From: Nonomuraea sp. MG754425
GTDB taxonomy: Bacteria > Actinomycetota > Actinomycetes > Streptosporangiales > Streptosporangiaceae
Assembly: GCF_021699195.1 (NCBI RefSeq)
Contig: NZ_SSXE01000099.1
Span: forward strand, 46,871-81,533
Direction of reading: 5' to 3'
Length of the DNA: 34,663 nt
Positions 16,065-23,466 of the stretch are shown here, in pieces. The position numbers were made by a program, and so were the translations under genes. The stretch's first letter is position 1. The number at the start of each line of letters is the position of its first letter. A model generated the notes under the pieces. The model was not told the origin of the DNA. It saw nothing but the letters and a program-made list of their open reading frames with translations, and ran no database searches.

Positions 16065-16726
16065 CCGAGCACGCGGCCGAGACCCCGATCCGGTTGGTGA
16101 TCGCGGACGACCATCCCGTCGTCAGGGACGGACTGAGCAGCATGTTCGCCTCCGCCCCCGGATTCGAGGTGCTGGGCGAGGCCGCGGACGGCGAATCAGC
16201 CGTACGGCTCGCCGTGGAGCTGCGGCCCGACGTGATCCTCATGGACCTGCGCATGCCGGGCATGGACGGGCTGACCGCGATCTCCGAGCTGACCAGGCGC
16301 GGCGTCACCGCGCGCGTGCTGGTTCTGACGACCTACGACACCGATACCCACGTCCTTCCGGCGATCGAGGCGGGTGCGACCGGCTACCTGCTCAAGGACT
16401 CTCCTCGGGAGGATCTGCTGCGAGGTGCGCGGGCCGCCGCCAAGGGCGAGAGCGTGCTGTCCCCTTCGGTGGCGGCGCGGCTGATGAACCGGGTCAGGAC
16501 ACCCGCGCCGCACCTGCTCAGCCCGCGTGAGCTGGAGGTCCTCGAACTCGTGGCGGCCGGGAACACCAACCGCGAGGCGGCCGCCCGGCTGTTCATCACC
16601 GAGGCCACGGTCAAGAGCCACCTTCTGAACATCTACGCCAAGCTCGGCGTGGGGGACCGCGCCGCCGCCGTCACCGAGGCGTTCAACCGGGGTCTGCTCG
16701 TCCCGCGAACGCCTGAGCAGCCCTGA
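16061..16726 (+). CDS. Response regulator, NarL/FixJ family
   Basis: A 221-residue partner of the preceding kinase. The receiver is complete: D16-D17, phospho-acceptor D62, T90 and K112 (GYLLKD). The LuxR-type helix-turn-helix is at about 150-210 (LSPRELEVLELVAAG, NREAAARLFITEATVKSHL). It probably controls the ABC transporter operon to which it belongs; the palindrome and repeats at 12854-12917 are possible binding sites (inference). Confidence 0.95.
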   Translation: MTEHAAETPIRLVIADDHPVVRDGLSSMFASAPGFEVLGEAADGESAVRLAVELRPDVILMDLRMPGMDGLTAISELTRRGVTARVLVLTTYDTDTHVLPAIEAGATGYLLKDSPREDLLRGARAAAKGESVLSPSVAARLMNRVRTPAPHLLSPRELEVLELVAAGNTNREAAARLFITEATVKSHLLNIYAKLGVGDRAAAVTEAFNRGLLVPRTPEQP

Positions 16727-16764
16727 CCCTTCGGCCTGTCCTCGCGTGCGCGGAGGCGCTGCTC

Positions 16765-17727
16765 TCAGTTCATCGAGATGTGCACGTGGTCGTAGTGGTT
16801 CTCGGTGATGCTGCCCCGGTCGGACATCGAGCTCCAGCCGGACCCGTGGTTGATCCGCTGGCGCCAGATCACGTACTTGACGCCGAGCTTGCCCTTGTTC
16901 TTCAGGGCCCAGTCGGCGACGCGGTCCCCGAGCGCGTTGTTGGTGGCAGACGGCATCGAGCCGCCCGTGCTCATCATGAAGTCGCACGCCCGGCCGAGCG
17001 GGTGCTCGCCGCTGGAGCCCGAGCGGAAGCAGCCCACCGTGAACGGCAGCGCGAAGTTCTTCTCCACCTGGGCCTTCATCAGCCGGGTGCGCGCGGTGAT
17101 GTTGTCGGAGCCGCTCGGCAGTTCGGGCGCCCACGAGCCGTTGGCGTTGCGGCCCGTACCGAACGGGACCAGGTCCGCCAGCTTCTTCCTGATGTCCTTG
17201 ATGACGTCCTCGGCCTCGTCGCGCTGCTTGTTCACCTCGGCGGCGTCGACCTTGATCCGGGACGCCAGCGCGGCGGCCTCCTCGCTGGCCCGCTGCCGGT
17301 CGTCGCGGGCCTTGGCCACGATCGCCACGACGGCCTGCTGCTCGGCCGTGAGCTGTTCGAGCAGGGCGGCGCCACTGGCGTTCGACGGGTGCAGGAAGCC
17401 GGTCATCAGGGTGGGGTCGCCGTTCTGGTAGCGCAGGCGGGCGATCTCGGCGACGCGCTGTTCCGCGTCGGTGAGCGTCTGCTCGGCCGTGGTCAGCCGG
17501 GCCGTGGCGGCCTTGGCGGCGTCCTGGGCCTTGGCCAGCTCGACGCGCTTGAGGTTGTACCTCTCGATGAGCTTGTCGACCTTGGAGTTGAGCTGCTTGA
17601 GCTGAGCGCGGAGCTGGGCTTCCGACGGTTTGGGCGCCGCGGCCGCGGGCGTGGGAGCCGCCGACAGGGCGACGGTGGCGGCGGTGATGAGGCCGATGGC
17701 AAGACTCGCGGGGGACGAAGCCGCCAC
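16765..17727 (-). CDS. Secreted coiled-coil protein with peptidase-like C-terminal domain, under c-di-AMP riboswitch
   Basis: A 320-residue exported protein. An Ala-rich hydrophobic head (1-31) serves as signal peptide, though it lacks a basic n-region. A long coiled coil (35-100 and 125-185) follows, then a C-terminal domain of the ARB-07466-like/DD-peptidase-like kind. The likely zinc ligands are H242 and D249 (GEHPLGRACDF) and H314 or H316 (HYDHVHIS). Cell-wall remodelling is the likely role; enzymatic activity is not proven. The GTG start is set by AGGA 8 nt upstream. It lies directly downstream of a c-di-AMP riboswitch, a class known to control cell-wall hydrolases in actinobacteria. Confidence 0.88.
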   Translation of the reverse strand: MAASSPASLAIGLITAATVALSAAPTPAAAAPKPSEAQLRAQLKQLNSKVDKLIERYNLKRVELAKAQDAAKAATARLTTAEQTLTDAEQRVAEIARLRYQNGDPTLMTGFLHPSNASGAALLEQLTAEQQAVVAIVAKARDDRQRASEEAAALASRIKVDAAEVNKQRDEAEDVIKDIRKKLADLVPFGTGRNANGSWAPELPSGSDNITARTRLMKAQVEKNFALPFTVGCFRSGSSGEHPLGRACDFMMSTGGSMPSATNNALGDRVADWALKNKGKLGVKYVIWRQRINHGSGWSSMSDRGSITENHYDHVHISMN

Positions 17728-17745
17728 GTGGTTGTTCCTCTCCCT

Positions 17746-17873
17746 CTGCCGGCCGGGTTAGCTGACGGGTTCGGGCATGGGAGCTGCGATTTCCCTACCG
17801 CCGAAGCGGATTCACCCCAGGTGCGGTTTGGGTCCCCGGCTCCCGGGCGAGGCGCCCGGGATTAGGCGTGCGA
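17746..17873 (-). promoter_or_regulatory. ydaO-type c-di-AMP riboswitch
   Basis: Read on the minus strand, the leader has the conserved blocks of this class in order: CGCCTAATCCCGGG, a GC hairpin, GAGCCGGGGACCCA, GGGGTGAATCCGC, GGTAGGGAAATCGCAGCTCCC, GAACCCGTCAGCTAACC and a closing GGC. It ends 18 bases before the GTG of the secreted cell-wall protein. Such riboswitches usually turn the gene off when c-di-AMP is high. Confidence 0.93.
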
Positions 17874-17891
17874 CGGCGGTTACCGCCGATG

Positions 17892-17920
17892 CATATGGGG
17901 ATATTAGTGGTAGATCACAA
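17892..17920 (-). promoter_or_regulatory. Promoter of the riboswitch transcript
   Basis: Minus strand: TTGTGA (17915-17920), 17 nt, CATATG (17892-17897). A GGCGGT/ACCGCC inverted repeat at 17875-17887 falls at the predicted start of transcription. Confidence 0.5.
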
Positions 17921-17946
17921 GTAATGCGACCTTAACTAGAAATCCA

Positions 17947-19023
17947 TTAGTGATCTATCTGTGATCGAAGCATGCGTGCGGCCTCCTCCGGCAGCACGTC
18001 GTTCACGAAGGCGCCCATCGCCGACTCCGAGCCGGCCAGATACTTGAGCTTGTTCGCCGCCCGCCTGATGCTGAACAACTCCATGCGCAGGTACCCCAGC
18101 TCCCTGCCCGCGCGCACCGGCGCCTGGTGCCAGGCCGCGATGTACGGCATCACCATGTCGAACAGCCCGTCGAACGCCCGCAGCACCGACGTGTACAGGG
18201 GCGCGAACGCCGCCCGCTCCTCCTCGGTGAGCGCGGCCAGGTCGGGCACCTGCCGGTGCGGATACAGGTGCACCTCGAACGGCCAGCGCGCGGCGGCCGG
18301 GACGAAGGCCGTCCACAGCTCGTTGGCGGCCACCACGCGGGTGCCCGCCGCCCGCTCGGCGGCCAGCACGTCGGCGAACAGATTGCCCCGCGGGTGGCGG
18401 CGGGCGGCGGCGAGTTGCAGCTTCGTCCTGGGCGTGACGTACGGGTAGGCGTAGATCTGCCCGTGCGGGTGGGCGATCGTGATGCCGATCTCCTCACCCC
18501 GGTTCTCGAAGCAGAACACCTGCTCCACGCCGTCGATCCCGGACAACTCGGCCGTCCGGTCGGCCCACGCCTCCATGACCAGCTCCACCTGGGAGTCGGA
18601 CAGCTTGGAGAAGGAGGAGGAGTGGTCGGAGGTGAAGCACACCACCTCACACCTCCCCACCCCCGGACGGACCTCGCTGAGCCCACCCGGCTCCTCGTAC
18701 GCGCCGAAATTCGTGGAGAAGGAGGGGAAGCGGTTCTCGAACACCGCCACGTCGTAGTCGTACGCGGGGACCTCCGTGGACCGCGTGTCCGACGACGGGC
18801 ACAGCGGGCACTCGGCCGTGCCGCCGGTCGGCAGGAACGTCCGCGTCTGCCGGTGCCCGGCCATCGCGATCCACTCCTCGGTCAGCGGGTCGTAGCGCAG
18901 CTCGGAGGCCACCGGCCGGGGCTCCAGGGTGCGCCGGTCGATCGCGCTGCGGTCGGCGTCGTCGCGCCGGTCGAAGTAGATCAGCTCCCGGCCGTCGGCC
19001 AGATGGGTGATGGTGCGCTTCAA
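17947..19023 (-). CDS. galT: Galactose-1-phosphate uridylyltransferase
   Basis: Leloir-pathway enzyme that transfers UMP from UDP-glucose to galactose-1-phosphate. The protein has 358 residues. The active site HPHGQ is at 185-189, with H187 the nucleophile by analogy to H166 of E. coli GalT. A zinc pair C72/C75 (CPLC) is present. The TTG start (19023) overlaps the deoR stop codon (TTGA) and has GGAGG 7 nt upstream, so galT is the second gene of a deoR-galT operon. galK and galE are not in the window. The stop lies 27 bp before the riboswitch promoter with no clear terminator, so some read-through is possible. Confidence 0.95.
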   Translation of the reverse strand: MKRTITHLADGRELIYFDRRDDADRSAIDRRTLEPRPVASELRYDPLTEEWIAMAGHRQTRTFLPTGGTAECPLCPSSDTRSTEVPAYDYDVAVFENRFPSFSTNFGAYEEPGGLSEVRPGVGRCEVVCFTSDHSSSFSKLSDSQVELVMEAWADRTAELSGIDGVEQVFCFENRGEEIGITIAHPHGQIYAYPYVTPRTKLQLAAARRHPRGNLFADVLAAERAAGTRVVAANELWTAFVPAAARWPFEVHLYPHRQVPDLAALTEEERAAFAPLYTSVLRAFDGLFDMVMPYIAAWHQAPVRAGRELGYLRMELFSIRRAANKLKYLAGSESAMGAFVNDVLPEEAARMLRSQIDH

Positions 19024-19799
19024 GACGAGCCCTCCGCGATGATCAGTTCTCCGGCCCGTTCGGCCAGCTCGGTGCGTGCGTCATCCGGCAGCCCCGCGTC
19101 GCTGATGACCACGTCGGCCTCGGTCAGTTCGGCGATGGTGCTGATGCCGACGGTGTTCCACTTCGTGTGGTCGGCGGGGACGACCAGCCGGGTCGCGGCC
19201 GTCACCAGCTCTCTGTCGGTCTCGGACTCCAGCAGGTTGGGCGTGGTGAACCCGGCCCGCCGGCTCATCCCGTGCACGCCCAGGAAGAGGGTGTCCACGT
19301 GCAGGCGGCGGATCGCGGCGACGGCGACGGGGCCCACCAGGGCGTCGGACGGCGTGCGTACGCCCCCGGTCAGCACGACGGTGCGATCGGCGCGCGGATT
19401 GCGGTGGAAGACGTCGGCGACCGGGATCGAGTTCGTGATCACGGTCAGCTCGGGCACCCCGACCAGGTGCCGGGCCAGCGCCCACGTGGTGGTGCCCGCC
19501 GACAGCGCCACGGCCGTGCCGGGACGTACGAGGGTGGCGGCGCGCCGGGCGATGGCCTCCTTCTCCTGCTGCTGGCGGGCGGACTTGGCGGTGAAGCCGG
19601 GCTCCTCGGTGGAGCCGGGGCCGAGCGCGGTGGCGCCGCCGTGGACCTTCTCCAGCAGGCCGCGTTCGGCCAGCACCTCGAGGTCGCGGCGGATCGTCAT
19701 GTCGGAGACGCCGAGCTCGCGGACGAGATCGGCCACCCGGACGCCGCCGTGGCTGCGCACGCGTTCGAGGATCGCCTGCTGGCGCTGCTGTGCGAGCAC
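19020..19799 (-). CDS. DeoR-family transcriptional repressor
   Basis: A 259-residue sugar-responsive regulator. An N-terminal helix-turn-helix (about 20-45, VRVADLVRELGVSDMTIRRDLEVL) is followed by a DeoRC sugar-phosphate sensor domain (SAGTTTWALA, GGVRTPSD, DTLFLGVHG). The effector is probably a galactose-pathway phosphate, given galT downstream (inference). The GTG at 19799 has AAGGAG 5 nt upstream; the longer in-frame ATG start would cross the operator and promoter. A large inverted repeat over the -10 box suggests self-repression. Confidence 0.93.
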   Translation of the reverse strand: MLAQQRQQAILERVRSHGGVRVADLVRELGVSDMTIRRDLEVLAERGLLEKVHGGATALGPGSTEEPGFTAKSARQQQEKEAIARRAATLVRPGTAVALSAGTTTWALARHLVGVPELTVITNSIPVADVFHRNPRADRTVVLTGGVRTPSDALVGPVAVAAIRRLHVDTLFLGVHGMSRRAGFTTPNLLESETDRELVTAATRLVVPADHTKWNTVGISTIAELTEADVVISDAGLPDDARTELAERAGELIIAEGSS

Positions 19800-19810
19800 G
19801 CCCGCTCCTT

Positions 19811-19848
19811 CCAACAGATTCCACCAAATTATGACACGGAATTGTTGG
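19811..19848 (-). promoter_or_regulatory. Inverted-repeat operator over the deoR-galT promoter
   Basis: CCAACAGATTCC (19811-19822) and GGAATTGTTGG (19838-19848) are near-perfect inverted copies. Between them, on the minus strand, lies the -10-like CATAAT. A repressor bound here would block RNA polymerase. The 38-bp element is much more AT-rich than its surroundings. Confidence 0.65.
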
Positions 19849-19933
19849 GGAATGTTAGTTCGCGCGAGGGTGCTTGCGCAGGTCAACGTGGCAGGAGACG
19901 GTGAGGACACATCCGATCACCGGAGGTGAGCTT

Positions 19934-20011
19934 ATGGCCAGGCGCGCACGCAAGGGCAAGGCCCGCAAGAAGAAGAAGGCGAACCACGGCAAGCGCCCCA
20001 CGGCGCGATGA
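19934..20011 (+). CDS. Ribosomal protein bL37 (25 aa)
   Basis: A 25-residue, extremely basic protein. It begins MARRARKGKARKKKK and ends ANHGKRPTAR. The ANHGKRP tail matches bL37, a tiny large-subunit protein found in mycobacterial ribosomes, whose end I remember as ANHGKRPNA. A perfect ribosome site, GGAGGT, lies 6 nt before the ATG, and a 12-bp terminator follows 5 bases after the stop. It is a stand-alone gene divergent from deoR. Its size means it is easily missed. Confidence 0.85.
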   Translation: MARRARKGKARKKKKANHGKRPTAR

Positions 20012-20016
20012 CGGAC

Positions 20017-20047
20017 GGGGTGGCCGCCCGCTACCGGCGGCCACCCC
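20017..20047. terminator. Strong terminator between bL37 and trpB2
   Basis: GGGGTGGCCGCC and GGCGGCCACCCC form a perfect 12-bp stem with a 7-nt loop between two convergent genes. Confidence 0.75.
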
Positions 20048-20053
20048 GGCGGC

Positions 20054-21364
20054 TCACCCGGGCAGTTCGCTGAGCGCCTGCTCGATGCGCTCCTGCGGCA
20101 GCGAGTAGTCCTCCAGCTCGCCCGCCAGATAGCGGTCGTAGGCCCCGAGATCGAAGTGCCCATGGCCGCACAGCGCGGTCAGGATCACCTTCTCCTCCCC
20201 GCTCTCCTTGCAGCGCAGCGCCTCGGCGATCGTCTCGGCCAGCGCGTGCGTGGGCTCGGGCGCGGGCACGATGCCCTCGGTCCTGGCGAAACGCACCCCG
20301 GCCTCGAAACACTCGCTCTGGGAGCGGGTGACCGCCTCGAACAGGCCCAGCTCGTACATGTGCGACAGCAGCGGCGACATGCCGTGATAGCGCAGGCCGC
20401 CGGCGTGGATCGGGTCCGGTACGAACGAGTGCCCCAGCGTGTGCATCTTGAGCAGCGGCGTGAACCCGGCAGTGTCGCCGAAGTCGTAGGCGTACGTGCC
20501 GCGCGTGAACGACGGGCAGGCCTCCGGCTCCACCGCGCGGAACACCGTCCCGATGCGGCCGGCCAGCTTCTCGCGCAGGAAGGGGAAGACCAGGCCGCCG
20601 AAGTTCGAGCCGCCGCCGGTGCAGCCGATGACCAGGTCGGGCAGCTCCGGGAGCTGGGCCAGCGCCTCCTCGCCGATCACCGTCTGGTGCAGCAGGACGT
20701 GGTTGAGCACCGAGCCGAGCGCGTATCGGGCGTCGGACGTCGCGCCCGCCACCTCCACCGCCTCGCTGATCGCGATGCCCAGGCTGCCGGTGGAACCGGG
20801 GTCGTCCGCCAGGATCTTGCTGCCCGCGCCCGTCACGGGGGAGGGGCTGGCGTGCACGGTGGCGCCGTACACCTGCATGAAGGAACGGCGGTACGGCTTC
20901 TGGTCGTAGGAGGCGCGAACCATCCAGATCCGGCACTCCAGGCCGAACTGGGCGCAGGCGAACGCCAGCGCCGAACCCCACTGCCCCGCGCCCGTCTCCG
21001 TGGTGAGCAGCCGCACGCCCTCGCGCGCGTTGTAGTACGCCTGCGGCACGGCCGTGTTCGGCTTGTGCGAACCGGCCGGGGAGCCGCCCTCGTACTTGTA
21101 GTAGATGTGCGCCGGCGTGCCCAGCGCCCGTTCCAGGCGGTGCGCGCGGATCAGCGGCGTCGGACGCCAGAGCCGGTAGACGTCCAGCACCTCCTGCGGG
21201 ATCGGGACGTACCGCTCGGTGCTGACCTCCTGCGCGATCAGCTCCGTCGGGAAGAGCGGAGCCAGGTCGGCGGGGCCCACCGGCTGCCGCGTGCCGGGAT
21301 GCAGCGGCGGGGGCGGCGGTTCGGGCAGATCGGGAACGATGTTGTACCAGTTGCTGGGGATCAC
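20054..21364 (-). CDS. TrpB2-type tryptophan synthase beta-like PLP enzyme
   Basis: A 436-residue fold-type II PLP enzyme of the TrpB2 group. The PLP lysine is K101 in GSHKPNTA. TETGAGQWG (122-130) carries the glutamate of the beta reaction, and GGGSN (250-254) binds the cofactor phosphate. The N-terminus is longer than in TrpB1 and has a proline run (14-23), typical of TrpB2. TrpB2 makes tryptophan from indole and serine or phosphoserine without a TrpA partner. No trp gene is nearby. The start is a GTG at 21364 with only a weak GAGG before it. It follows the uridine-kinase-like gene after 79 bp on the same strand. Confidence 0.92.
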   Translation of the reverse strand: MIPSNWYNIVPDLPEPPPPPLHPGTRQPVGPADLAPLFPTELIAQEVSTERYVPIPQEVLDVYRLWRPTPLIRAHRLERALGTPAHIYYKYEGGSPAGSHKPNTAVPQAYYNAREGVRLLTTETGAGQWGSALAFACAQFGLECRIWMVRASYDQKPYRRSFMQVYGATVHASPSPVTGAGSKILADDPGSTGSLGIAISEAVEVAGATSDARYALGSVLNHVLLHQTVIGEEALAQLPELPDLVIGCTGGGSNFGGLVFPFLREKLAGRIGTVFRAVEPEACPSFTRGTYAYDFGDTAGFTPLLKMHTLGHSFVPDPIHAGGLRYHGMSPLLSHMYELGLFEAVTRSQSECFEAGVRFARTEGIVPAPEPTHALAETIAEALRCKESGEEKVILTALCGHGHFDLGAYDRYLAGELEDYSLPQERIEQALSELPG

Positions 21365-21420
21365 CGCCTCAGTCTGCGCCGCCCGCGTCCGCCACGCCAG
21401 AACGACCCGCCCGCCCCAGG

Positions 21421-21438
21421 GGACACAGAGGGGTGTCC
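21421..21438 (-). terminator. Small hairpin between the uridine-kinase-like gene and trpB2
   Basis: GGACAC and GTGTCC pair with a 6-nt loop, just past the stop of the upstream gene. It is weak and may attenuate rather than terminate. Confidence 0.3.
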
Positions 21439-21443
21439 GGAGG

Positions 21444-22070
21444 TCAGCCGACCAGTACCGCGAGACGTCCGGGATGGTCGGCGCGCACCACCACGTCGGC
21501 CTCCTCCTGGGGCCGCGCCTCGCGCTCGTACCGTTCGTAGGCGGGCAGGGTCCACCGCTCGTCCTCCGGCGTCCCGCGCTCCAGCGCGCCGGGCGACAGC
21601 CACACGTGCACGCGCACGTCGAACGCCAGGCCCCGGCCCAGCAGCAGCGCCCCGTCCACCAGCACCACCCCGCCGGGGGTCAGCTCCGTGTACGGCATCC
21701 GGTAGGCCCGATCGATCCCGCTGTCCCACAACGCCGGCAGCACCCGCCCCGACCCGCCGGGATCCAGCGGCTCCAGCACCTCCCTGCGCAGCGCCTTGGC
21801 GTCGAGCCAGTCGTCGTAGAAGGCGTCGGGATCGGTCCTGCCGTACTCCAGCCGCAGCGAGGCCGGCCGCAGGAAGTCGCCCGCCGACACGCGCAACGCG
21901 GCCCGGCCCCGCAGCCGCAGAGGCCCGGCCAGCGCGTCGGCGAGCCGGCCCGGCCGCGCGGCGGGCGCGCCGTCCACGGCCACCCGCACCCACGACTCCC
22001 GCGGCCGGGCCGAGACCAGCTCGGCCAGCTCCTCGACGAGAGCCTCATGAGAGATCGGTCGCACACGCAT
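21444..22070 (-). CDS. Uridine-kinase-like protein with degenerate P-loop
   Basis: A 208-residue protein with the layout of actinobacterial uridine-kinase-like P-loop proteins: VRVAVDG strand, then GDFLRPASLR, a FYDDWLD stretch, and LVDGALLL as Walker B-like strand. The ATP-binding loop is not functional in form. Where GxxxxGK[ST] is expected, residues 34-41 read GAPAARPG followed by R-L, with no lysine and no Ser/Thr. The rest is well kept, so it is not a decaying gene. It may have lost kinase activity or bind nucleotide differently. A TAAGCT -10 box 7 nt before the ATG suggests a leaderless message. Confidence 0.75.
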   Translation of the reverse strand: MRVRPISHEALVEELAELVSARPRESWVRVAVDGAPAARPGRLADALAGPLRLRGRAALRVSAGDFLRPASLRLEYGRTDPDAFYDDWLDAKALRREVLEPLDPGGSGRVLPALWDSGIDRAYRMPYTELTPGGVVLVDGALLLGRGLAFDVRVHVWLSPGALERGTPEDERWTLPAYERYEREARPQEEADVVVRADHPGRLAVLVG

Positions 22071-22139
22071 CGAGCACAGCTTACGAGGCCGGGAAATGCC
22101 TTCGACGGCGCCGCCCGCGCGCGGCTAGGGTGCCCTGCC

Positions 22140-22628
22140 ATGGCCCCCTGCGAATGCGGCGCGCCCGCCGGACCGCTCGGCGCGTGCGCCGACTACTACC
22201 ACTCGATCCTGGCCGAGGAGCAGCGCGACCCGGTGATGTACCGCTGGCACCCGGTGGTGGTCTGCGTGTACCTCCTGCAGCACCCGTCCAGGGGGCATGA
22301 CAAGCACCTCGACGGCCAGTTCCGGCTGCTGCAGTTCTACCTGCACCGCGGCCTGGACGCCCTGCTCCGCTTCCGCGCGCACCAGGTGGCGCGCAACAAC
22401 CACCGCTCCCGCGCGGGCTACGACATGCTGCCGCTGGAGCCGTACGCGCCGCTGCCCGCGGGCGGGCCTCCCGAGCGCTTCCGCATGAGCTTCTGCGAGC
22501 TTCCGTACGGTGACGGGGGTTTCGTCCTCGACGGGCACGAGGCGTACGGCGAGCGGATGCGGGTCTTGGCCGAAGCGACGCAGGAGGCCTGGAAAAGCAT
22601 CGGGCCAGGCCCCCGCGAACCGGGATGA
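22140..22628 (+). CDS. DUF5946-like protein of unknown function
   Basis: A 162-residue cytosolic protein with a Cys cluster at the N-terminus (C4, C6, C16 in PCECGAPAGPLGAC), suggestive of metal binding. The motif YRWHPVVVCVYLLQHPS lies near 35-50. I place it in the DUF5946 family from memory of this motif. Function is unknown. TAGGGT (8 nt before the ATG) and the lack of a ribosome site indicate a leaderless message. It is divergent from the uridine-kinase-like gene, with 69 bp between the two start codons. Confidence 0.75.
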   Translation: MAPCECGAPAGPLGACADYYHSILAEEQRDPVMYRWHPVVVCVYLLQHPSRGHDKHLDGQFRLLQFYLHRGLDALLRFRAHQVARNNHRSRAGYDMLPLEPYAPLPAGGPPERFRMSFCELPYGDGGFVLDGHEAYGERMRVLAEATQEAWKSIGPGPREPG

Positions 22629-22649
22629 CCTGGCCTTTCGTCGTGCTGG

Positions 22650-22720
22650 AGCGGACGACGGGAATCGAACCCGCGTAGCTAGTTTGGAAGACTAGGGCTC
22701 TACCATTGAGCTACGTCCGC
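22650..22720 (-). tRNA. tRNA-Gly (anticodon TCC)
   Basis: On the minus strand a 71-nt cloverleaf: acceptor GCGGACG/CGTCCGC, D-arm GCTC..GAGC, anticodon stem CTAGT/ACTAG with loop CTTCCAA, and T-arm CGGGTTCGATTCCCG. CCA is not encoded. Confidence 0.95.
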
Positions 22721-22809
22721 GCGAACCGGTCGAACTCTGGTCTAGACTTCATCCGGTCGTCAGGGCGTAAGCGTACCGGAGTCCCGGAGCGATTGCGCAC
22801 TCGGCGAAA

Positions 22810-22886
22810 CGGGGCGTGGCGCAGCTTGGCAGCGCGCTTGCTTTGGGAGCAAGAAGTCGCAGGTTCAAATCCTGTCGCCCCGACCA
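22810..22886 (+). tRNA. tRNA-Pro (anticodon TGG), CCA encoded
   Basis: Acceptor CGGGGCG/CGCCCCG, anticodon stem CTTGC/GCAAG with loop TTTGGGA, T-arm CAGGTTCAAATCCTG, and the 3' ACCA is in the DNA. It is divergent from tRNA-Gly. Confidence 0.95.
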
Positions 22887-22889
22887 GCC

Positions 22890-22922
22890 AGAAGGTCCCT
22901 CTCGATTCGGGAGGGGCCTTCT
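22890..22922 (+). terminator. Terminator of tRNA-Pro
   Basis: AGAAGG.CCCTC and GAGGG.CCTTCT form an interrupted 11-bp stem 3 bases after the tRNA. The stretch 22923-23046 after it holds no gene that I can support. Confidence 0.7.
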
Positions 22923-23046
22923 GCGTGACGAGGTGGGTGTCCACGGCGGTGGCCCTGGCAAGGCGTCCGGCTCACCCGCCGTGCCCGCTTCCCCGGCAGG
23001 CTGCGTCTTCTCGGCGGGGAACCAGCCGAGGAGAGAGGGCCTTCGT

Positions 23047-23466
23047 TCAGGTGAGCTGGTTGATACGCACCATGTTCCCGGCCGGGTCCCGGAACGCGCA
23101 GTCGCGCACGCCGTACGGCTGGTCGGCCGGTTCCTGCACGACCTCGGCGCCGCTCGCCTGGACCCGTTCGAAGGTGCTGTCCAGGTCCGAGGCCCCGAGC
23201 ACGATGCTGGCGTAGCTGCCTTTGGCCATCAGCTCGGCGATCGTGCGGCGTTCGTCCTCGGTGAGGCCCGGGTCGGCGGTGGGCGGCGTCAGGACGATCG
23301 AGGTGTGCGGCTGCTCGGACGAGCCGAGGGTGATCCAGCGCATCGTCCCGTAACCGACGTCGTTGCGGACCTCGAAGCCCAGCGCGTCGCGGTAGAAGGC
23401 GAGCGAGCTGTCGGGGTCGTCGGTGGGCAGGAACGCATGGCAGATGATGACACTCATGCCGCTCAC
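23047..23466 (-). CDS. VOC-superfamily (glyoxalase/bleomycin-resistance-like) protein
   Basis: A 139-residue single VOC domain with paired beta-alpha-beta-beta-beta units: HAFLPTDDPDSSLAFYRDALGFEV at the N-terminus and a second unit ending CAFRDPAGNMVRINQL. It may bind a metal or a drug; the substrate is not known. The start given is a GTG that overlaps the stop of the AraC gene (GTGA); an ATG three codons later (23457) is equally possible. With the AraC gene it forms a two-gene operon. Confidence 0.9.
   Translation of the reverse strand: MSGMSVIICHAFLPTDDPDSSLAFYRDALGFEVRNDVGYGTMRWITLGSSEQPHTSIVLTPPTADPGLTEDERRTIAELMAKGSYASIVLGASDLDSTFERVQASGAEVVQEPADQPYGVRDCAFRDPAGNMVRINQLT

Noticed and set aside
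12725..16726. Possible antibiotic biosynthetic cluster around the ABC/two-component genes
   Set aside because: No synthase, synthetase, precursor peptide or tailoring enzyme is adjacent; efflux and sensing alone do not make a cluster.
22510..22695. Plus-strand frame ending DDGNRTRVASLED
   Set aside because: It translates the antisense of tRNA-Gly and the DUF5946-like gene in another frame; an artefact.
22711..22961. Minus-strand frames across tRNA-Pro reading GATGFEPATSCSQ and similar
   Set aside because: These are the well-known false translations of tRNA genes; they overlap the tRNA-Pro cloverleaf completely.
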